DNA of 64,000 bases, taken from Rhodococcus sp. B50. GTDB taxonomy: Bacteria; Actinomycetota; Actinomycetes; Mycobacteriales; Mycobacteriaceae. Below the pieces are notes generated by a model that saw nothing but the letters and a program-made list of their open reading frames with translations, searched no databases and was not told the origin of the DNA. Both the position numbers and the translations under genes were made by a program. The DNA is taken from the NCBI RefSeq assembly GCF_013602415.1, contig NZ_WPAG02000002.1, forward strand, positions 4,219,480 through 4,283,479, given 5' to 3'. Below, piece after piece: positions 27,115-35,277 of this stretch (the first letter of the stretch is position 1; every line of letters starts with the position of its first letter).

Positions 27115-27151
27115 CGGCGACGGCCCACCCCACAGGGATGGGCCGTCGCCG
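27115..27151. terminator. 13-bp hairpin, bidirectional terminator
   Basis: Arms 27115-27127 and 27139-27151 are perfectly complementary with an 11-base loop, followed by ttgt. It lies between the convergent importer operon and metY. Confidence 0.75.
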
Positions 27152-27168
27152 TTGTCGGTGTGCCGGGA

Positions 27169-28482
27169 TCAGCTGCCCGCAGCCTCGAGACCGGTGGTGA
27201 TATCGGCGAGGATGTCGTCGATGTTCTCGATGCCCACGGCGAGTCGCACGAGACCCGGGGTGACGCCTGCGGCGATCTGCTCCTCGCCGGTGAGCTGCGA
27301 GTGGGTCGTCGACGCGGGGTGGATGACCAGGGAGCGGACGTCGCCGATGTTCGCGACGTGGCTGTGCAGGGTCAACGCGTTGACGAACCGCTTGCCGGCG
27401 TCGATGCCGCCGGAGAGCTCGAACACCACGATCGCACCGGCGCCGCGTGGGGTGAGCTGCTGGGCGCGGTCGTACCACGGCGACGACTTCAGACCGGCGT
27501 AGGCGACGGAGGTGACCTCCGGGCGTCCCTCGAGGAACTCGGCGACCTTCTGCGCGTTCTCCACGTGCCGCTCGATCCGCAGGCTCAGCGTCTCGAGGCC
27601 CTGCGAGATGAGGAAGGCGTTGAACGGGGAGACCGCCGCGCCCATGTCGCGCAGAAGCTGCACGCGCGCCTTGAGCGCATAGGCCGGTGCGCCGAGATCG
27701 GCGAAGACGACGCCGTGGTAGCTCGGGTCCGGGGTGGTGAAACCGGCGTGGCGGCCCTGCGTCCAGTCGAACGTGCCGCCGTCGACGATGACACCGGCGA
27801 TGGCTGTGCCGTGGCCACCGAGGTACTTGGTGGCCGAGTGGACGACGATGTCGGCACCGTGCTCGAGGGGGCGCAGCAGGTAGGGGGTGGCGACCGTGTT
27901 GTCGACGATCAGCGGCAGCCCGTTCTCGTGGGCGACACCCGAGATGCCGGGCAGGTCGAGGATGTGGTTCTTCGGATTGGCGATCGTCTCGCCGAAGAAC
28001 GCACGGGTGTTGTCGCGGACGGCTTCACGCCACTGGTCGAGGTTGTCGGGATCCTCGACGAAGGTGACCTCGATGCCGAGCTTCGGCAGCGTGTAGTGGA
28101 ACAGGTTGTAGGTGCCGCCGTAGAGATACGGGCTCGACACGATGTGGTCGCCGGCCTGCGCCAGGTTGAGGATTGCGAAGGTCTCGGCGGCCTGACCGGA
28201 GGCGAGCAGGAGGGCGGCGACGCCACCTTCCAGGGCGGCGATGCGCTGCTCGACCGCGTCCTGCGTCGGATTCATGATGCGGGTGTAGATATTGCCGGGC
28301 TCGGCGAGACCGAACAGCGCAGCGGCGTGATCGGTGCTGTCGAAGGTGTAGCTGGTGGTCTGGTAGATGGGCAGGGCCCGGGCCTTCGTGTCGCCGCCGG
28401 CAGGCTGGCCCACGTGGATCTGTTTGGTCTCGAAGCTCCAGTTCGCGCTGGGATCGATTGCTTCAGGGGTGGTGTCACTCAT
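27169..28482 (-). CDS. metY: O-acetylhomoserine aminocarboxypropyltransferase/sulfhydrylase
   Basis: The 437-residue PLP enzyme of the Cys/Met metabolism family makes homocysteine from O-acetylhomoserine and sulfide. Motifs include YTRIMNPTQDAVEQRIAALEGG at the N-terminal third (read in parts), SSPYLYGGTYN for PLP contacts, and the PLP-lysine segment VHSATKYLGGHG near residue 215. The length and the GQAAETFAILNL segment fit MetY rather than cystathionine gamma-synthase. No metX gene lies beside it. A roughly 330-base GC-rich region precedes the start. Confidence 0.92.
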   Translation of the reverse strand: MSDTTPEAIDPSANWSFETKQIHVGQPAGGDTKARALPIYQTTSYTFDSTDHAAALFGLAEPGNIYTRIMNPTQDAVEQRIAALEGGVAALLLASGQAAETFAILNLAQAGDHIVSSPYLYGGTYNLFHYTLPKLGIEVTFVEDPDNLDQWREAVRDNTRAFFGETIANPKNHILDLPGISGVAHENGLPLIVDNTVATPYLLRPLEHGADIVVHSATKYLGGHGTAIAGVIVDGGTFDWTQGRHAGFTTPDPSYHGVVFADLGAPAYALKARVQLLRDMGAAVSPFNAFLISQGLETLSLRIERHVENAQKVAEFLEGRPEVTSVAYAGLKSSPWYDRAQQLTPRGAGAIVVFELSGGIDAGKRFVNALTLHSHVANIGDVRSLVIHPASTTHSQLTGEEQIAAGVTPGLVRLAVGIENIDDILADITTGLEAAGS

Positions 28483-28809
28483 GACTCTGCTCCGGATTCG
28501 GGATGTGTTGTGATCGTCGACATGCTGACCTTCGGGCCCCGGACACGACGCCGTCGGGTGGCAGCATCGCGGGGGCGGGAACGGGTGCGGCGGTCAGCGG
28601 GCCCGGCACCCGCGGATACACGACAGGGGGGCACGACGGTGCGGCGACCGGATCGCGCGCTCGTACGTCTTGCTCACGGTCCCGACAATAACCTGTCCGA
28701 ACGATTCCGACCATCCTCATAGGGATTCACTCTCGCCGGGAAACTGACTCCGGAGTACCTACAGTCTGTGTGCACCTCTTCCGGTGTGACCGCTGTTACT
28801 GCTAACGTT
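28483..28809 (-). promoter_or_regulatory. Long metY leader and promoter region
   Basis: This non-coding stretch separates metY from the divergent IclR gene. It is strongly GC-rich near metY and contains short inverted repeats (for example GGGCCC-containing segments around 28535 and 28600). A possible -10 hexamer TATTGT lies on the minus strand near 28686-28691, which would give a leader of about 200 bases. I could not match it to the SAM-I, SAM-II or SAM-IV riboswitch cores. Confidence 0.4.
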
Positions 28810-28825
28810 CTGGAACAGATTCCAG
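28810..28825. promoter_or_regulatory. IclR-type operator palindrome
   Basis: CTGGAA (28810-28815) and TTCCAG (28820-28825) form a perfect 6-bp inverted repeat around CAGA. It resembles the TGGAA-N-TTCCA type sites bound by IclR-family proteins and lies 46 bases before the preferred IclR start, so autoregulation is likely. Confidence 0.6.
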
Positions 28826-28871
28826 TTTCATGAGGCGCGCAGGGTCGTGGCCAGTACTTTTGGAGGTGCAG

Positions 28872-29702
28872 TTGACTGCCGTCGACTCCGCGCTCGAGCC
28901 TGTCGGTACCTCGTCCAAGCGAGATCTTCCTCCATCGATGGTCGATCGGATGACCCTCATCCTGGAGGCCTTCGACAGCCGCGGCGCCCTCACTCTCGAA
29001 GAGGTCACCTGCCGCTCGGGGTTGCCCCGCTCGACCGTCCACCGCATCCTCGACCACCTCGTGCGTCGCGATTGGATCGAGCATGCATCCTTCGGCTACT
29101 GCCTCGGCCCGCGTGCCCTCGGTCTCGGTGGCAGCGACACCGGTCACCGCCGCATCAGGGAGGCCGCCGCACCGCATCTTCACGACCTTGCGATGCAGAC
29201 CGGCGCCGTCGTCCACTTGACGGTGCTCGAAGGCAACGAGGTGCTCTACCTCGACAAGGTGGGTGGGCAGTTCGCCTCCACCGTGCCCTCGCGGGTCGGT
29301 GGGCGATTCCCTGCCTACGCAACCGCGGCCGGCAAGTCCATCCTCGCGTGGCTCGAGCCCGAACGCATCGATTCGCTCTACGGCAAGCAACTCGTTCCGT
29401 GCACCGAGCGCACCATCCGCGATCACGTCGCACTGCATCAGGAGCTCAACCGCATTCGCAAGCGGCGTGGCGTCGCGTTCGAGCGCGAGGAGGCCGCGCG
29501 GGGCATCGGCTGCGTGGGTGTCGCGCTCCGCGGCGTCGACGGCCCCGTCGCTGCCCTGTCGCTTGCGGCGGACGCCCGCTCGACCCGCCTCGAATGGGTG
29601 GCACCGATCGTCGCCGACACCGCCCGGAAGATCACGCGCACCCTGTTCCCGGAGCAGGAGCGTGATGACAGCCTGTCGGGTGCCACCGAGAAGGTGGGCT
29701 GA
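28872..29702 (+). CDS. IclR-family transcriptional regulator
   Basis: The 276-residue protein has an N-terminal winged helix-turn-helix (LTLEEVTCRSGLPRSTVHRILDHL, in parts) at about residues 38-65 and a C-terminal IclR effector domain (PAYATAAGKSILAWL and REEAARGIGCVGVALRG are diagnostic). TTG 28872 is preferred because GGAGG lies 5 bases upstream; an in-frame ATG at 28830 would place the start against the operator. Its target could be itself and the neighbouring AurF-like or metY genes. Confidence 0.88.
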   Translation: MTAVDSALEPVGTSSKRDLPPSMVDRMTLILEAFDSRGALTLEEVTCRSGLPRSTVHRILDHLVRRDWIEHASFGYCLGPRALGLGGSDTGHRRIREAAAPHLHDLAMQTGAVVHLTVLEGNEVLYLDKVGGQFASTVPSRVGGRFPAYATAAGKSILAWLEPERIDSLYGKQLVPCTERTIRDHVALHQELNRIRKRRGVAFEREEAARGIGCVGVALRGVDGPVAALSLAADARSTRLEWVAPIVADTARKITRTLFPEQERDDSLSGATEKVG

Positions 29703-29728
29703 CACTCTTCCTTTTTCATCACGAACGA

Positions 29729-29783
29729 CTGTGCGCAGTTCTCGTCGGAACCCCTCGCGGGGTCGACGAGAACTGCGCACAGT
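29729..29783. terminator. 20-bp perfect hairpin, bidirectional terminator
   Basis: Arms 29729-29748 and 29764-29783 are fully complementary over 20 bp; the 15-base interior contains a second 5-bp stem ACCCC/GGGGT. It lies between the convergent IclR and AurF-like genes. Confidence 0.85.
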
Positions 29784-29806
29784 GCGTTCTACGGCGGTAT
29801 GCCGTC

Positions 29807-30739
29807 TCAGAGCAGGTGGACCTTCTTGTAGAGGATCTTCGACGGTCCGCCGATGAGGCCGACGTTGTCGAGGAAGGTCATCAACTTCGCGCCGGACTTG
29901 CGCACGCGATCGTGATAGTGCTTGTTGCCCTTGGCCTCTCGCAGAGCGCGCTCGCGGTCGAGGCCCGCATCGGCGTAGACGTCGGGGTGGATCATGCTCT
30001 TGACGACGAAGAACACCACGAGCGCGGTGTTGAAGCGCTCGAACGCCAGGCGTGCGCGGCTCGCACCGGCGAGTCGGCGCGCGACCTCCTCGCGGGCGAA
30101 GCGGATGTGGCGCGCTTCTTCGAGGACATGGATCTTCGACACCGCGCGGGTGACGGGCTGGACCCGCTCGTCGCGCATGAAGTCGCGCTGCATCATGTCG
30201 AGGATCTCCTCGGCCGCCATGACCGATGCATAGGCGTTGGCGCCCTTGAACACATGACCCCACAAACGGCCGAGTTGGTGGATGTAGCGCGGCGGGCCGT
30301 AGCCCGGCATGTTCAGCCGCTCGCCGGCGCGCGCGAACATCACCGAGTGGCGGCATTCGTCGGCCACCTCGGTGAGGGCGAACTGGACGTGGCGTGAATG
30401 CTTGTCGCGGTCGTAGACGTCGCGCAGGAGCATCTGCATGAGCAGGATCTCGAACCACAGGCCGACGCTCGAGACGCTCGCGGCCTCGTGCTTCGTCAGC
30501 TCGATGCGCTGTTCGTCGGTGAGTTCGTCCCACAGCGCGGTGCCGTAGAGGGTGCTCCATTCGGGGGTCATGCCGAACTTGTCGTCCGGAACGGGAGCCT
30601 CCCAATCCACTTCGACGACCGGGTCGTACGACTTGCGCGCGGACGAAGCGAGCAGTCGTCCGGCGGTTTCCTCCCGATCGGACAGTGCGACGCCGGGGAG
30701 GAAGCCCTTGCTGGTCTCGCGGGTGAGCGATGCGGTCAT
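29807..30739 (-). CDS. AurF-like di-iron oxygenase family protein
   Basis: The 310-residue protein matches the AurF (p-aminobenzoate N-oxygenase)/DUF455-like di-iron family. Likely metal ligands are seen in EVADECRHSVMF (residues 124-135), AAEEILDMM (about 175-183) and VLEEARHIRF (205-214), giving the Glu and Glu-x2-His pairs of a ferritin-like four-helix bundle. Such enzymes oxidise amines or hydroxylate CH bonds with O2. A good ribosome-binding site (AAGGTGGAGAC) precedes the ATG. No dedicated reductase gene is adjacent. Confidence 0.85.
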   Translation of the reverse strand: MTASLTRETSKGFLPGVALSDREETAGRLLASSARKSYDPVVEVDWEAPVPDDKFGMTPEWSTLYGTALWDELTDEQRIELTKHEAASVSSVGLWFEILLMQMLLRDVYDRDKHSRHVQFALTEVADECRHSVMFARAGERLNMPGYGPPRYIHQLGRLWGHVFKGANAYASVMAAEEILDMMQRDFMRDERVQPVTRAVSKIHVLEEARHIRFAREEVARRLAGASRARLAFERFNTALVVFFVVKSMIHPDVYADAGLDRERALREAKGNKHYHDRVRKSGAKLMTFLDNVGLIGGPSKILYKKVHLL

Positions 30740-30763
30740 GTCTCCACCTTTTTAGTGTGACGA

Positions 30764-30781
30764 CTGGTAACTGTTATCCAG
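30764..30781. promoter_or_regulatory. Imperfect palindrome upstream of AurF-like gene
   Basis: The core TAACTGTTA (30768-30776) is a 4+1+4 palindrome flanked by CTGG and CCAG, offset by one base. It sits 25 bases upstream of the AurF-like start and may be an operator. No regulator is assigned. Confidence 0.35.
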
Positions 30782-30857
30782 GTTAGCGTGATCGCGCGCA
30801 CAGCACAATGCCCGCGACTCGTGTCGCGGGCATCGGGACGGAACGGGACGGGTGCGG

Positions 30858-32375
30858 CTATGAGCGTCGAGGTGCCCAGAACGCAGAGATCACCGCGCCG
30901 ACCAGCAGAATCGCGGCCACTGCCCACGACGCCTGTTGCAGTCCGTCGAGGAAGGCGTTCTGTGCGAGCTCGGCGAGTTGCTCGCCCTGCGGGCCCGCCT
31001 GCTCCGCGACCTGTATCGCGGCGGCGAGGGAATCCTGCACGGCGGACCGTGCCGGTTCGGGGATCATCGGCGCCACCGGATCGATGCCGTGCCCGTACGC
31101 CGCGGCGAGGACACTGCCCGTGATCGCGACGCCGATCGCCGCACCGATCTCCCGGGTCGCGTCGTTGACGGCCGACGCCACCCCCAACTGGTCCTCGGGA
31201 GTGTTGGTGACGATCGCGTGGGTCGCGGGAGCCGTACAGATGCCGACGCCGACGCCGGCGATGGTCAGTGCGAACGCCACTTCGGCGTAGGTGGAGTCGG
31301 CGTCGAGCAGACCCATGAGGATCAGTGCGGCACCGATCAGTGCCAGTCCCGCACTGAGCAGGATGCGAATCCCCACCCGCTTCAACAGTGCGGGCACGGC
31401 GAGGGACAGGCCCATGACGACGAGGAAGATCGGGGTCAATGCCAGGGAGGCCCGCAGCGGCGAGTAGCCCAGTACGAGCTGCAGGTACTGCACGATGAGG
31501 AAGAACAGACCGAAACCGGCGAGGTACTGGAACGACAATCCCGCCGCGCCCACACCGAACGCCCGCTGACGGAACAGCCGTACGTCCAGCAGCGGTGCCG
31601 TCGACCGGAGTTCGACGAGGACGAAGCCGGCGGCTGCCGCCAGGCCCGCAACCATCGATCCGAGGGTCACCACGTCCGCCCATCCGCGATGGGGACCCTC
31701 CATCACACCGAGGACGAACAGGCCCACGGCGAGAACGACGAGGATGCCGCCACCGAAGTCGAACGGCAACGGTTGCGTGGAACGCGACGAGGCGATGGTG
31801 AACGACAGGACGACCAGCAGGAGCGCGATAGCGGCGGAACCACCGAAGATCACCCGCCACGACGCGTATTCGAGCACCAGGCCCGAGAGGATCATGCCGA
31901 GCACTGCACCCGATCCGGCCACACCGGCCCAGATGCCGATGACGCGCGCCCGATGGGCTTCGACGAAACCTGCGGTGATCAGCGACAGTGTCGACGGCAT
32001 GACGAGCGCCGCACCGACACCCGCGATCGCCCGCGCGCCGATGATCCACAACGGTGCGTCGGCGAACAGCGGAAGCAGGGAACCGGCGGCGAAGACGATC
32101 AGGCCGACGATCATGACGCCGCGGCGACCGAGCCGATCACCCAGCGCACCGGCCGGGAGGAGCAACGCTGCCAGCGTCAGCGTGTAACCGTCGACGATCC
32201 ATGTCAGCTGCGACTGCGTCGCGCCGGTGTCGACCGCGATATCGGGCAATGCGGTGTTGAGCGAGGCCATCGCCGCGATGACCACGGCGACGGCCGAGCA
32301 TGCGACGGCGAGAAGCCGGATCTGTGCTCGCGTCATGCGAGGAGGTGCGGTCGTGGTCGCGGTGGTGTCGGACAC
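30858..32375 (-). CDS. MFS drug efflux transporter, DHA2 (14-TM) family
   Basis: The 505-residue protein has about 14 hydrophobic helices. MFS motif A is GDRLGRRGVM and motif C is in GSGAVLGMILSGLV, the antiporter signature of drug-proton transporters of the EmrB/QacA type. The GTG start at 32375 follows GGAAGG by 5 bases. It is divergent from a TetR gene, with an inverted repeat between them, the classic arrangement of a repressor-controlled efflux pump. Confidence 0.9.
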   Translation of the reverse strand: MSDTTATTTAPPRMTRAQIRLLAVACSAVAVVIAAMASLNTALPDIAVDTGATQSQLTWIVDGYTLTLAALLLPAGALGDRLGRRGVMIVGLIVFAAGSLLPLFADAPLWIIGARAIAGVGAALVMPSTLSLITAGFVEAHRARVIGIWAGVAGSGAVLGMILSGLVLEYASWRVIFGGSAAIALLLVVLSFTIASSRSTQPLPFDFGGGILVVLAVGLFVLGVMEGPHRGWADVVTLGSMVAGLAAAAGFVLVELRSTAPLLDVRLFRQRAFGVGAAGLSFQYLAGFGLFFLIVQYLQLVLGYSPLRASLALTPIFLVVMGLSLAVPALLKRVGIRILLSAGLALIGAALILMGLLDADSTYAEVAFALTIAGVGVGICTAPATHAIVTNTPEDQLGVASAVNDATREIGAAIGVAITGSVLAAAYGHGIDPVAPMIPEPARSAVQDSLAAAIQVAEQAGPQGEQLAELAQNAFLDGLQQASWAVAAILLVGAVISAFWAPRRS

Positions 32376-32415
32376 GGGAGCCTTCCGGACGGAGGGGAAT
32401 GCCGGTACCAGAAAC

Positions 32416-32450
32416 GAGACTGTCGGTATCGTAGCTGAACCGTCGGTCTC
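32416..32450. promoter_or_regulatory. Inverted repeat in the MFS/TetR divergent promoter
   Basis: GAGACTGTCGGT (32416-32427) and ACCGTCGGTCTC (32439-32450) are complementary at 10 of 12 positions with an 11-base spacer. The site lies between the efflux gene and tetR and is the likely operator for the TetR protein. Confidence 0.6.
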
Positions 32451-32487
32451 ACAACATGCTTCGCTCGCAGCGACTACAACTGGAGTC

Positions 32488-33165
32488 GTGAGCGTCGATC
32501 CCGAAGCAGAACCCCGCCGTGACGTCGAGTCCCGGCCCGCCGGCTCTCCCCGCGACGAGGACCCGCGCCGGGTGCGCTCGCGTGCCCGACTGCTCGACGC
32601 CGCCACCACCCTCCTCGCGACCGGCGGTGCCGACGCCGTGACGATCGATGCGGTCACCGCCTCGGCGGGCGTCGCGCGGGCCACCCTCTACCGGCACTTC
32701 GCGAACGGAACCGAACTGGTCGCCGCAGCCTTCGCGCGGCTCCTCCCGCCGGCACCCCCGGTCCCGGAAGAAGGCGACCTCCGTACCCGGCTCGTCGAAC
32801 TGCTCGCCGCACAGGCACGCATCATCGAGGAGGCGCCCATCCCGTTGACGGCGATGTGCTGGATGGGACTGGGCCCCGGTCTCGGCGAACTGACGAAGGA
32901 ACCGGGACGCAGTACCCGGCCCGAACTGCAGTCGCTGCGGGAGATCCTCGTCGACCGGTATCGCTCGTCGTTCGATCGGGTGCTCGCCACCGCCGAAGCC
33001 CGTAGCGAACTCGGCGAATTCGATTACGACCTGGCGTTGGTCCAGTTGCTCGGACCGATCGTCTTCAACCGCCTCGCCACGCTCGCGCCTATGGATGGGC
33101 GCGCGTGCGAGCACATCGTCGACGATTTCATCGCTGCGCGCAGGGCCCGCCGGACGGACCGCTAG
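32488..33165 (+). CDS. TetR-family transcriptional regulator
   Basis: The 225-residue protein has a TetR helix-turn-helix at about residues 45-80 (ARLLDAATTLLATGG, then VTASAGVARATLYRHFANGTELV in parts), followed by a ligand domain. GTG 32488 follows TGGAG. A 25-residue polar N-terminal extension precedes the DNA-binding domain. It probably represses the divergent DHA2 efflux pump. Its stop overlaps the convergent cyclase gene by 4 bases. Confidence 0.9.
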   Translation: MSVDPEAEPRRDVESRPAGSPRDEDPRRVRSRARLLDAATTLLATGGADAVTIDAVTASAGVARATLYRHFANGTELVAAAFARLLPPAPPVPEEGDLRTRLVELLAAQARIIEEAPIPLTAMCWMGLGPGLGELTKEPGRSTRPELQSLREILVDRYRSSFDRVLATAEARSELGEFDYDLALVQLLGPIVFNRLATLAPMDGRACEHIVDDFIAARRARRTDR

Positions 33166-34280
33166 AGCCCCATGTCCTCGTCGCCCAGACCGTCCGCGCC
33201 CACGGCCGTCGTCTCCCGCGGGCGACGCAGGACGTACAGGCGGGAATGCTGGAAATCCCGCAGCCGTAGCGTGCGCACGGTCTGGAACCGGAATTCGTCG
33301 CAGTCGGCGAGCGCATCGGCGAGGTTCTCGTCGACGAGGGTCGTGCCCGGTCGCGCCGCACCCGTGAGGCGGGCCGCGATGTTGACGACCGAACCGAACA
33401 GGTCGCCGAAGCGCGGCAACGCCTGACCCCACGCCAGCCCGATGCGCAGATCCGGGTAGTCCTTCTGGGCCACGAACGAATCCTGCAGGTCGAGGGCGAT
33501 ACGCGCGGCGTCGACCGGGCGTTCGGCCGCGAACATCACCTCGTCACCGACAGTCTTGATCACCCAGCCGTTGTGCCGGGCGATGACATCGGAGACCTCC
33601 GATTCGAAGTAGTCGAGCAGTTCGCTCAGCGCGGCCGCGTCGATCTGCCGGGTCAGCCGCGTGTAGCCGACCATGTCGGCGAAACCGACGACCAGCTCGT
33701 GGAGCTCACCGGAATCCTGCGGTCGCGCGGCGGCGCGGGCGGTCGTGGCCACCAGGTGCCGACGCCACATGTGGCTCTGGAGGCTCACCGCGAGCTCGGT
33801 CGTGCGATCGACGATGTGGTCGATCAGGGCGCGGATCTCCTCCTCCTGCGGGGGACTCTCCGATTCCTCGTAGGCGGCGGCGAGTCGCGTGAAGACGTGG
33901 GTGTTGAGCAGATTCAGCTGCCATTCGGTCAGCCGCGACATCGACTGTCCGATCGACCGGGCCGCGGGCACCTCGAGGCGTTCGTCGATCGCGCCGCTCG
34001 CGATGATGGCCGCTGTCGCGCGCAGGGCCTCGACGTCGCCGTCCGTGAACATCACGACGTCCGGATCGGGATCGACGGTCAGACCGAGAGCCTGCCAGAG
34101 TCGACGCACACGCGCAGGTTCGAGTCCGCACAATCCGGCCACCTCGTTCAGGGTGTAGCGAAGAGGACCGCCGAGCAGCGCGCTCTCCAGCTGTGACTGG
34201 ATCACGGACAGCACGTCGGTTCCTGATGGTGCCGGATCGGACGGGGTCACGCCTCCATCCTTACCGTGCCCGTGGTTCAT
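33162..34280 (-). CDS. Class III adenylate/guanylate cyclase with N-terminal regulatory domain
   Basis: The 372-residue protein has a C-terminal class III cyclase domain (about residues 195-350). Metal-binding aspartates are in VGFADMVGYT and KTVGDEVMF, and the dimer-site segment GSVVNIAARLTGAA is present. The N-terminal 190 residues include a possible winged-helix or MerR-like segment (YTLNEVAGLCGLEPARVRRLW) and a helical region, similar in layout to the mycobacterial autoinhibited cyclase Rv1264. It is soluble, with no membrane helices. It would make cAMP in response to an unknown signal. Confidence 0.87.
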   Translation of the reverse strand: MNHGHGKDGGVTPSDPAPSGTDVLSVIQSQLESALLGGPLRYTLNEVAGLCGLEPARVRRLWQALGLTVDPDPDVVMFTDGDVEALRATAAIIASGAIDERLEVPAARSIGQSMSRLTEWQLNLLNTHVFTRLAAAYEESESPPQEEEIRALIDHIVDRTTELAVSLQSHMWRRHLVATTARAAARPQDSGELHELVVGFADMVGYTRLTRQIDAAALSELLDYFESEVSDVIARHNGWVIKTVGDEVMFAAERPVDAARIALDLQDSFVAQKDYPDLRIGLAWGQALPRFGDLFGSVVNIAARLTGAARPGTTLVDENLADALADCDEFRFQTVRTLRLRDFQHSRLYVLRRPRETTAVGADGLGDEDMGL

Positions 34281-34389
34281 GCGCGCGGCAGGTCGTGTCG
34301 AACACGTGTGCAGGCGTGTCGTACGGATGTGCGACAGTGACCGTCATCGAAGCACTGCCGACCTTCGGCGAACCGAGAAAGGACGTCGC

Positions 34390-35229
34390 ATGCCGCCCCG
34401 CAGACGCGCGGATCACCTGACGGAGGAACAACTCGGAGAGCTCGGTGCCGCTCTCGCCGAGGGGCGCCGCACGACCGTCTACCTCGTCGAGGGCATTCCG
34501 AGTCTCGGCATCGATCCGGGGACGTCGGCGCGGGTGGTGTCGATCAGCGGCAGCACGGTGACGGTGCGGCCGAAGGGTGTCGACGACGAGTTGCCGTTCG
34601 AGGTCGACGAACTGCGCGCTACCCGCGAACCGGCCGGAACCAAGCGTGCACCGGCGAAGGCCGCGCGCACGTCCGCCGTCGCGAAGCCCGCACCGGCCAA
34701 GGCTGCACCTGCGAAGGCCGAGACCCCGCGGCCTGCCGCACCGAAGCCTGTCGCACAGAAGCCGGCCGCCCCGAAGTTCGAGACCCCGAGGTCCGAAACC
34801 CCAGCACCCACTGCCGTTCCCCGCTCCCAGGAGAAGAAGCCCGTGACCCAGACGACCTCCGCTTCGTCCGACGCTCCCGCGTCCCGGCCGCCGGCACCGG
34901 CCAAGCCGAAGGCCCCGGCCCGCAGCAAGGCGAAGAAGGCGCCGTCGATCACGATCACCGTCACCATCGATCCGGAGAACGAGTGGACGGTGGGGGTCGC
35001 GCACGGCACCCGCAAGGTCGGAAAGCCCACGCCGGTCGCGCCCGATGCCGTCGAACGGGCGGTGAAGGAACTCGGCGATCCCACGGCCACCGAGGCCGTC
35101 CACTCGGTGATCGACGAGGCGCGTCGCGCGGCCGAAGAACGGGTCGCGCAGCTCAGCCGCGAACTCGAGGAAGCCCGTCAAGCTCTGGAAAGCTTGGGCG
35201 CAACCCGGAAATCCGGCGGAAACCTCTAG
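34390..35229 (+). CDS. DUF6319-like protein with Ala/Pro/Lys-rich middle
   Basis: The 279-residue product has a conserved-looking N-terminal domain (about residues 1-75, with LTEEQLGELGAALAEGRRTTVYLVEG), a low-complexity region of repeated APAK/APKP-type units (about 80-190), and a C-terminal domain with SITITVTIDPENEWTV and a final coiled-coil-like helix. It resembles actinobacterial DUF6319 proteins, which have no known function; I am not certain of that match. It is divergent from the cyclase gene. Confidence 0.7.
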   Translation: MPPRRRADHLTEEQLGELGAALAEGRRTTVYLVEGIPSLGIDPGTSARVVSISGSTVTVRPKGVDDELPFEVDELRATREPAGTKRAPAKAARTSAVAKPAPAKAAPAKAETPRPAAPKPVAQKPAAPKFETPRSETPAPTAVPRSQEKKPVTQTTSASSDAPASRPPAPAKPKAPARSKAKKAPSITITVTIDPENEWTVGVAHGTRKVGKPTPVAPDAVERAVKELGDPTATEAVHSVIDEARRAAEERVAQLSRELEEARQALESLGATRKSGGNL

Positions 35230-35277
35230 TACGCTCAGCCCGACGGCCGCCGGACGGCGCAGTGCAGGAGGGGCCCC

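Noticed and set aside
28483..28720. SAM riboswitch or cysteine-rich leader peptide upstream of metY
   Set aside because: I could not find the conserved SAM-I/SAM-IV core or a run of Cys or Met codons. Only GC-rich short repeats are visible, so it is listed as an uncharacterised leader.
28830..28871. ATG at 28830 as the IclR start
   Set aside because: It lies four bases after the operator palindrome and has no ribosome-binding site, whereas TTG 28872 has GGAGG at the right distance.
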